In this document: piece by piece, positions 57,053 through 64,000 of the stretch
Position numbering within the stretch: position 1 is the first letter of the stretch
How the letters are laid out: each line of letters opens with the position of its first letter
Assembly: GCA_001599915.1 (NCBI GenBank)
Contig: BCIG01000002.1
Location: 434,001-498,000 of the forward strand
Direction: 5' to 3'
Source of the DNA: Symbiotaphrina buchneri
Taxonomy: Eukaryota > Ascomycota > Symbiotaphrinales > Symbiotaphrinaceae
Length of the DNA: 64,000 nucleotides
Position numbers and translations under genes: made by a program
The notes under the pieces: generated by a model
Told to the model about the DNA's origin: nothing
The model's input: the letters and a program-made list of their open reading frames with translations, nothing else
Databases searched by the model: none

Positions 57053-57611
57053 GATTAAAGTTGGCACCTAGGCTCCTCTTGACCGTCGGAGTCGGGTTTG
57101 TCTTTTTGGCTTTTTCACTCTCCCTCTCTCTGATAAGAGCTTTTGAAGGAGCGCAAAGAATGCGTTAGAGAGCAACGGAGACGGGATTCGCTCATCAAGG
57201 AAGATCCCCACTTCAGTTAGTTGACCATCCATCCCACCATCGCACGTAAGGTACCATCGTGCTATCGAGCTATGATCGATTCGGCACAAATTTCACCGAA
57301 GGGGGGTGACCAGATGTACTTCGTACTTAGGTACCTTGCAGCTCCCAGGAAAGTTGAATGGACCGCGATCTTGTGATGGATCTTGAGCAATTCCTGGAAC
57401 AACAAGCAACCCAGAGATAGGGGCTGATCCAATTCCAATATGTCATGCTCTTGGGAGTTCTGGTGTTTTGCTTGCACAGCACGTTGTGAGTCGGTGTGAC
57501 CGTCGTCTCTCTCCTGACGGTTCAGCCGGCCTTGGGACTTAAATAGATCATAAATCATCATGCAGAAGGCTACCTGGTCTTTTTATTATCCTCCAAGGTG
57601 CAGAGAGAAGA
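57053..57611. promoter_or_regulatory. Divergent promoter
   Basis: 559 bp between the oxidoreductase (-) and heme-oxygenase-like (+) genes. It contains GTACTTCGTAC at 57316-57326 next to TTAGGTACC, the same motif class as in the 9-13 kb promoter. Confidence 0.55.
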
Positions 57612-58925
57612 ATGATGTCGATGTTCACTTCAACAATGACAACAATGATGGGTCGAGGACGGGCGCAACAACAGGCACAACAGACCCGGCAAACTACGGG
57701 TAATCAAGCCTTACAAGCTTCGGAGCTAGCCAAGGACCCTTCAGCCTTACCCGCCCTTGCCGAGTCCACGGCTGCGGCTACGGCTACCGATACTGTCCTG
57801 ACAGGCGATACGAACCCCACCCACGATCATCCATCTCCTGCCCTCGTTGACCTTCTCAAGCAAGCGACGCGGTTGGTGATACCTGCGATCCTCAGAACGG
57901 CATAAGATCCCCTCGCTGATGTTCGTCTCGACAGTCAAGTCCATGTCCAACTCGGTCAACAGGTCGCAACCCGGCTACCGTATTGTCTGCCTCCCCACGC
58001 CGACAGCCCGCATGTCTATGCGCTGGGTCTCCTCAACTTCTCGCGCATCTATGGCGAGTTTGAATATGCGTGGCTGAAATATATCCAAGATGAAGATGAA
58101 CAGATATCCGAAACCGGGGACGAGGGATACTTCACTGATGACGGCGATCCTCGCATGTACGATGTCCTTCGAACCCTCATCGACCCGCGTCTGCTACGCA
58201 GCAGGACCTTGGCCGAGGAGGTGGCCGCCTTGTTGAACATCTCCATCGAACAGTCTACGAGGCTGCCTGTTACTGCTGGCACCGGGACAGTTGTGACGCA
58301 CATACGCGAACAGGTTCCGCGAAAGCCACATCTTCTTCTTGCCTACGGGTGGGTCATGTACATGGTCTTGTTCGATGGAGGACGCTCTATCCGCGAGGAG
58401 CTCCTCACAGCTGGTCCGGAATTTTGGGGGACTTATTCTGGCAAGGATGCCATGGATGCTCAACAAGATGATGTGAAACCTGTAGAAACAGTACCACACA
58501 ATCCGGAGTGCCCAATCAATCTAGGCCTGTTCTACTTTGGCGAGTCTCCAGAAGAGGAATTGGATATTATGGACACATTTATGCAGCGCGTGAACCGAAT
58601 CGACCCTCTGCTGTCCGCGCAGGAACGAGATGGCGTTATCGTTGCGGCACTCAGCCTCATGGAGCGTTGCGCACACATCGTAAGAGAACTGGACGATTAT
58701 GCAGAGGAGGCTCGGAGAGAGAGAATCCACATTCCGCCATTGGACGTGGAGAAGACTGATCAGAGGAAGGAACCGGAGGCGGCAAATCTGCAAGGTTCCC
58801 AGCCTGCAGTTAGCGCTCTGCCGGTTTGGCAAGCGACAGCAACAAAAGCGGGCGGTGTGCTGCTGCTCCTGATGATATTTGCCTTCTTCCGCAGGCTAGA
58901 TCGCGTGCTGGAATTCCTGGGTTGA
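57612..58925 (+). CDS. Heme-oxygenase-like tail-anchored protein
   Basis: All-helical protein of the heme-oxygenase-like superfamily, related to fungal Hmx1-type proteins. Exons 57612-57871 and 57935-58925 give 416 aa. The first ~75 residues are low-complexity (MMSMFTSTMTTMMGRGRAQQ). The fold starts LVDLLKQATRQVHVQLGQQV, with His90 in the position of the proximal heme ligand. It continues RLPYCLPPHADSPHVYALGLL, quoted here as RLPYCLPPHADSP, and IYGEFEYAWLKYI. Later helices include LLLAYGWVMYMVLFDGGR, where the Gly-containing distal helix is expected, and ELDIMDTFMQRVNRIDPLLS. The end is a hydrophobic anchor (AGGVLLLLMIFAFFRR), suggesting an ER or other membrane tail anchor. The 63 bp intron has a GTTGGT donor. 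Whether it still degrades heme is unknown. Confidence 0.85.
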
Positions 58926-59268
58926 AAGTGTTCTCCTGAACAGATCCACCCCGCTGTACTGCTAGCTATTTCTCTTGGCCTTTAGATCGAGCGTTTCCAG
59001 GTAAGCGGCATTGCTGGTGGATTGTCATGTCGGAAACAATTGCGTCTTCCACGCAGTGGCATGCTTGCATGCCAAAAGCCGATCACATATGCCAAGTATG
59101 GAAGTGACAGTGACTGACAGTTGTTCCAGTAACTAATACAAGGGGGTATAAAGGGTCAACTCGCAAGCTCCAATCCAAGAGACCCTACAGACCCAAAAAA
59201 CGCCCATCGATCATGCACGGCTCATCTCATAACAGCTTTCAGCACACCGCGGAGTCTCAGCCCCCTTA
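58926..59268. other. Convergent intergenic region
   Basis: 343 bp between the heme-oxygenase-like stop (+) and the Sec2-like stop (-); probable 3' UTRs. Confidence 0.55.
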
Positions 59269-60156
59269 TCATCTTGTCTTTCCATCGCCCTCATTTAACA
59301 GGCCTCGCACCCTCTCTATCCTGCGCACCGCGTTTTCCAACTTCTCCAACCTCAGACGCTTCTCCGTATCGCGGCGTTCGAGCAATGCGACACGCTCCTC
59401 CAACTTTGCTCGCGCCTTCCGCTCGGTTGCCACCATCTCGTTCGCTTGTTGGAACAACGCCGCCGACAGCTCCTCCAGTTCCCCATTGGCTTGTGTCAAC
59501 TTGCCCTCAGCAGCTTGTCGCAGGTTCTGCTCCCGCGCCAGGGCTGCAACAAGATCAGATGCAGAAGGTTGGCTTGTGGCCGTTACTGCACTCGAGGGAT
59601 TGGTGGTCTGCGACTGAGGCGGTGGTGGCGGTGTGGCCCTGCGGGACAGGAAGTAGGACAGTCGATTCTGAACAGGCAAAATGGAGGAGCGTGTGCTTGA
59701 AGTAGGGACGCTTGCAGCGGCAGTCGCAGGACGAGCCGGCTCATCCAGCGACATGCGACCGGCGACTAGCGCCGTGTCTGATGAGGAGACAGAGCCATCG
59801 AGCTTCCGCCCTGGCTGGGTCGACCGGAGACTGCGTATCTCGTCTTCATAATCGGCAAGTTTGTCCACTGGGAAAGTGAATACTGTTAGTGCCTTTCGTA
59901 GCTTTGATGATCATGACAGCTGGAGCCTCGACATGTATCCCTGGGGGATCTTTCGGGGCTGGCGCGCCTTACCTGCTGCTGTGGCCTTACTGGTGAGTAT
60001 CTGAATCTCGGACTCGAGTTCTGCAATCTTCCGCACAGCTTCATCTTGCTTGAGTCCGTGGCTGTTGTCAAGGCCGATGCCGCAGTTGGGGCAGCATGCG
60101 GCGCGTGGGAGTTCGCTTGGTGCCTGAGTGAGCACCGCCGTCAACCCGACGGACAT
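59269..60156 (-). CDS. Sec2-domain protein (Rab GEF-like coiled coil)
   Basis: Minus-strand exons 60156-59973 and 59867-59269 encode 260 aa. The C-terminal third is the Sec2p/Rabin8 coiled coil: LVAALAREQNLRQAAEGKL, ELEELSAALFQQANEMV, ATERKARAKLEERV and LLERRDTEKRLRLEKLENAV. In Sec2 this coil catalyses nucleotide exchange on the exocytic Rab Sec4. The N-terminus has CCPNCGIGLDN, a possible half zinc site, and a first helix ELESEIQILTSKATAA continuing through the 105 bp intron to VDKLADYEDEIRSL. Yeast Sec2 is ~760 aa, so this is a short form lacking the long regulatory C-terminus. The start could lie further upstream (an ATG at 60233 leads into another frame), so the N-terminus is less certain. 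Confidence 0.85.
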
Positions 60157-61021
60157 GTAGCCGTCAAGTCCGAGGATAATAAGATATCGTCTATCGTATG
60201 AGGAGGGCTAACGGATAGAGAATGTTCAGACATGGAAGAATGATGTAGATGAAGGTTCGTTGAGCACCGTCGGGGGTGCTGCGGGTACAAAGTACCCTTG
60301 AACTTGGCGTCGGCAAACACAGCCTCGCGGAATGTCACGCGCATTACTCACCGGGTACACAAAACACCAAAGGGCATGACAGGATCACCTCACGCCATTC
60401 ACATCATTGACCTGTCACTCAGTCACGCCCAATGGATTGGCTAAGATTCTATATCTGCCTTTGCGATCTGCATTATGCATGTGCTTGACCCCTTATTTGC
60501 GCACAGAACACTGAGCACTGTCGTCCACCCAATCTGTGAATACATTGCTTATGGCGGAGGAATCCCATTGAAAGAGCAAAGCCGTGCAGAGAGGAACAAC
60601 ATGAGCAAGTTTAGACCAATGACAGCCACGGCGAGGTATTGCGTGAAGGAAATATTGGAGGTTAGCGACACCGAAGCCGTAGCTACTCCATATCCAAACG
60701 ACCAGCTCTTGGAGCGACCTTATACCAACCAGACACAAGCTTTTGAAGAGCCACTTGACCGGTTAAGGTGCAGCATGTCAGAATCTAGACGCTCGAACAA
60801 ACGGACCGACGCCCCGGCGGTTCCGCTAAGAAACAAGACCGTAATTACAGGGAGAAGCGAGCATCTCTGCCATATTCCGGGCTTAGCAGAAGGCCGCAAC
60901 AACGTGAAACATGCATGATGAAGGCGACATCAACTCGTATTAGCCCCCAGAAGAGATTTGCAGAATAAACGCCACGGATGAACTTTTGCCGAAACAATTT
61001 GTATGCAGGGTGAAACGAGAT
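60157..61021. promoter_or_regulatory. Intergenic region, Sec2-like promoter and eIF4B 3' flank
   Basis: 865 bp. A 147-codon plus-strand frame (60475-60918) has no family signature or codon bias and looks accidental. No repeat or RNA gene was seen. Confidence 0.5.
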
Positions 61022-62977
61022 CTAGGACGCAATGGCTCGGGAAGCTTGATTGCCACCCCGTCGGTTCCTGTTCGGTTTGGATACGGTGCTCCAGCCATCG
61101 TCTTCAAGTGCTTGAGTGGTGGTCACCGGAGCTTCCGCTTCTTTCTCTGTAGAGCCTTTCCTCCAGGCACCCTCGGTCTTCTTCGGTGGCGCATCTACCA
61201 CCGCTTCGTTTGGTTTCACCGCTTTGTCTTCAACTGGGGGCTGATCTTCAGTGTTCTTCGCGGAGTCACCACCCTCATCTCCTTCTGTACCTTCATCGGC
61301 GGTCTTCCGAAGGATCTCGAAATTAAGACTCGGCTTAGGCACATCAGCCCCATTCTCCCCTTTCTCTTTCTCCTTCTCCGCAGCCACAGCTGCGGCCTTC
61401 TCAGCTTTCGCAGCTTCCTTCGCTAACCGTTTCTCTTCTCTCGCCTTTTCCTCCTGCTCTTTCTTCAATCTGATCGCCAGCTGACGCTTTTCTTCGATCT
61501 CTCTCTCCCGAGCAAAGGTATCAATCGGACGCGCTCCCCCGAATGGACTGGCCTTGGAGTCACCACCAGAGGTGGACGGACGGGTTGGCTCTGCTTCTGA
61601 GACAGTCCGCTTCTGCAAATTCAACTTTGGTCTGGTTGCAGGGGCAGCCGACGCAGCTGGTGATGGAGGGGTACTGGTCTCATGAGCAGGGGTTGGGGAC
61701 TTTGCGGGGGCGTCTGGGCGCATCTTTGAACGCCATTGGTTGTCGAGCTCTGGAGCGGTTGGCTGCCGTTCGAATTGTGCTTTCTCTTGGAATTCTCGCC
61801 GAGGTGGCCTTGACCCATCTTGAGAGCGGCCCTCTCCCCATGCAGGCGATCTCCGACGTTCCCGAGGGCCATCGCTCGGTCTCTGCCTACTGCCATCCCT
61901 CGCAGGGCCACCACTAGGAGAGATTGGGGTAAGAGGTCCCTTCCGCTCCCAATTGCCGAAATCCCGAACTTTGCCGTCTCCTTGCTCGAAATGCGACGGC
62001 CGCCGCCCAGCACGCTCACTGCCAGCATCAGACAGGTTGTCGAAATTGCGGCCACCATATCCACCGCCCGTGCGCTCGGACCCACGTCGCTGATTCGGTA
62101 GATCGGGTAGCGGACCTTTACGACTCCAGTCACTAAAGTCTCGGGACGATTCTTGACGATCTTTCGCTGTGAAGTTTGTTAGAGATCGATGCGATGAAGG
62201 ATCGAAGGAACCTCGCAACCCAGTGGAAAACTTACGTGGTTCAGCGACACTGGTTCTGATATTTCTCCCGTTAAGAGGCGCGCCATTGAGATCGAGGGCC
62301 TTCTTCAATCCATCGAGCGATGCAAACTCAACGTAGCCGAAGCCCTTGGGTTTTCCATCCATACGGTCCTCCACAATCCGCACGCTGGTAACTTCACAGC
62401 CTTCGAACAATTGTCTGACACTGTCTTCAGTTGCATCGAAAGACAGGTTTCCGATATGCGCAGTATATGGGGGCCTATCGGGGAGAGGAAGCTGCTCCCT
62501 TGATGCATAGCCTAAGGTGCGGAGCTGCTGTCAGATACATCTGGACTGGACGAAACGATTGTGAAGAACCAGAAGCATACCAAAGCCGCTAGGTTCAAAG
62601 TTGGCTGTGTGACTGAATGCCCGTCGCTCCCCACCACCGTACCCGGTACGCGCTGTTCCCGATGCTGCGATCTGTTAGCCAGCCGCCGAGACGCTCCGAA
62701 ACCGTAGTCAAGCAGAGCATGCAATATCGCTGGGTATCTTACATATCGGCATGTCATCCATCTCATCCGCCCATGAGCCGAGTGCTGAGAGTAGTCAATA
62801 AATTGTTCGTACGGCGAGAGGGCGAGCCGACGGGGGAAAACGTACTCTCATCTGTCAAGAAATCCCCAAGGGACATCTTCTGAGTCTTTGCTTTGGGACC
62901 TGTGACGGTCAGCATCATCGCCTACGACCGACGTGGGGTTTGCCGCCTCGCAGAGAAGATGGGCCCGACTCACCCAT
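61022..62977 (-). CDS. TIF3: Translation initiation factor eIF4B
   Basis: RNA-annealing cofactor of eIF4A in cap-dependent initiation. Minus-strand exons 62977-62974 (only ATGG), 62899-62846, 62784-62743, 62664-62581, 62511-62236 and 62166-61022 give 534 aa. It starts MGPKAKTQKMSLGDFLTDE, then LGSWADEMDDMP and REQLPLPDRPPYTAHIGNLSF. This begins the RRM, with RNP2 AHIGNLSF (~79-86) and RNP1 KGFGYVEF (~115-122). Repeats of the eIF4B type follow: RDFSDWSRKGPLPDLP and RDFGNWERKGPLTPI. A charged coiled-coil stretch (EEKRQLAIRLKKEQEEKAREE) follows; the C-terminus is DDGWSTVSKPNRNRRGG. Five introns of 61-78 bp. The last intron (62167-62235, 69 bp) is in frame and has no stop. Confidence 0.95.
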
Positions 62978-63451
62978 GATTGCTAGGAAGATTCCACGCG
63001 CCCTAATATGAAGACCTTGGCTGCGAGGTTTAAGTTATTGAATGTGATAGATTCGACGACAGGAGGCGTCGTTAAGCGTGGACGACGACGTTGTGTTGCA
63101 AGGCGTAAGGCAGGACGTTTGCTTGGTAAGTGTTCAAGCGGAGTCGAGGGTTGAAGAAATAAAATCGTAGTGTGGGCACGGGACGTGAGCCAATCAGGTC
63201 GCTTGCTGGCCACCTTAATTCGATCCTCTGCATCCAAATCTTGCCGAACGCGAGAAGAGCAACAAGGACTTTGCCAAAGATAAGGCCGATAGGATCGCAA
63301 ACCTACCTTACCTTACCCTACAATCGGCTGCTTCGTACCGTCTGCGCAGATGTGATCGAACGCCCGGGCAGCTTCTGGTCTTGGGCATCAGAGACCAAAC
63401 GACTATCCCGACGCACGATCCGAGCCCTGGTGCTAGAAGCACATCGGCCGA
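62978..63451. promoter_or_regulatory. Divergent promoter
   Basis: 474 bp between the eIF4B start (-) and the membrane-protein gene (+). It holds an ACCTACCTTACCTTACCCTAC run at 63300-63321. No coding signal. Confidence 0.5.
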
Positions 63452-64000
63452 ATGATGGCCTCGCCGTCCGCTGACGAAGAAAGTTCTACTGAGACCATTC
63501 TTTGGTCTGCTGCACAGGTTGGAGCTCTAGCAGGTATGTAAGAAGTATGATAGACAGGTTTCTCAATACTCGAGCACAATTTTTCTCTGGTCTCCACCTT
63601 GGTCAGATGCTTGTTCTCGATGGCTTGCATATACCGTCTCAAAAGAGTACAAATCTACCATGATCATGGTTAACTTGATCCCTTGCAGGGTTGCCCGGAT
63701 TGGCTTTCGGAGGCGTTGCTGGATTACTTCGTTCATCGTCTCCTGTAATTTTCGCCATCTTCTCCGGCCTGCAATGGTCGGCGCTGGGAGGCATTTTCTG
63801 GGGTGAGTGAGCGTTATGTTGGAGGGGCATGGATATTGAGTAGCGACTAGGTACCAGACAGGCCATACTCCAGTCAAGACTTGAACATAATGCGGTTCCT
63901 GTTAGTCGCACAAAAGCAAGCGCAATTGCTGGCGGTGTCGCAGGAGGTACTGTTGGTTTAATTACAAGTGTGTGCTGAATCAGTTCTGAACAATCCGATT
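63452..64000 (+). CDS. Small glycine-rich membrane protein, cut by the window end
   Basis: Partial gene. Exons 63452-63533, 63689-63802 and 63851-63967, then a donor (GTGTGT) at 63968 with the rest outside the window. The visible ~104 residues start MMASPSADEESSTETILWSA. Two hydrophobic glycine-rich stretches follow: GALAGLPGLAFGGVAGLL and PVIFAIFSGLQWSALGGIF. After them come a RQAILQSRLEHN link and AIAGGVAGGTVGLIT, likely a third membrane helix. The GxxxG-like spacing resembles small organellar inner-membrane proteins, but I do not recognise the family. The first intron is 155 bp, the second 48 bp. Splices rejoin the frame, supporting a real gene. Confidence 0.72.

Noticed and set aside
60475-60918. 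147-codon plus-strand frame between the Sec2-like and eIF4B genes
   Set aside because: No domain, no splice partners and no low-complexity or codon-use sign of a real gene.

Overview
The window is nuclear DNA of a filamentous ascomycete (Pezizomycotina). The genes are dense and carry mostly 46-60 bp GT-AG introns with CTRAY-type branch points. They include filamentous-fungal versions of DNA polymerase delta, Irs4, LIG4, CSN5, Ase1, an Irc22/TRAP-alpha-like protein and a Zn2Cys6 regulator. One AT-rich block looks mutated by repeat-induced point mutation (RIP). The long promoters contain the GGTACC / GTACGAAGTAC-type motifs common in this subphylum. The class (Eurotiomycetes, Lecanoromycetes or another) cannot be fixed by eye. 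All gene models were built by hand: reading frames were joined at splice sites so that each total is divisible by three and the conserved family sequence is continuous.

Layout. 0-9 kb: POL3 (+), an unrecognised lysine-rich protein (+) and a B-type cyclin (-). 9-13.2 kb: a long gene-free divergent promoter. 13.2-24.6 kb: a Zn2Cys6 regulator with its cluster near the C-terminus (+), RNA polymerase III subunit RPC53 (+), an Irc22/TRAP-alpha-like ER protein (-), a CCCH zinc-finger protein with an apparent 1-nt frameshift (+), an intron-containing tRNA-Ser(CGA) (-) and a tail-anchored UBE2J1-type E2 (+). 24.9-29.8 kb: an AT-rich transposon graveyard. It holds three copies of a ~0.86 kb terminal-inverted-repeat element without ORFs, a 386 bp solo LTR with a 5 bp target duplication nested in one copy, RIP-like decayed relics and a GGAATTTCC minisatellite.

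30-39.7 kb: JMJD7-like hydroxylase (+), Irs4 EH-domain protein (-), DNA ligase IV (+) and an unrecognised serine/proline-rich protein (-). 39.7-42.7 kb: no gene found. 42.7-64 kb: a compact housekeeping stretch with Ase1 (-), CSN5 (+), mitochondrial glutamyl-tRNA synthetase (-), a type I DnaJ with a CaaX end (+), ribosomal protein eL32 (+), a 4HBT thioesterase (-), an RluA-type tRNA pseudouridine synthase (+), a Gfo/Idh/MocA oxidoreductase (-), a tail-anchored heme-oxygenase-like protein (+), a short Sec2-domain protein (-), eIF4B/TIF3 (-) and a membrane protein cut by the window end (+).

The genes do not form a metabolic cluster. They are mostly housekeeping functions for replication and repair, cell cycle and spindle, ER quality control and translation, arranged as divergent or convergent pairs. 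The most unusual parts are the nested repeat block, the frameshifted CCCH gene and the DnaJ gene without an in-frame ATG where the start is expected.
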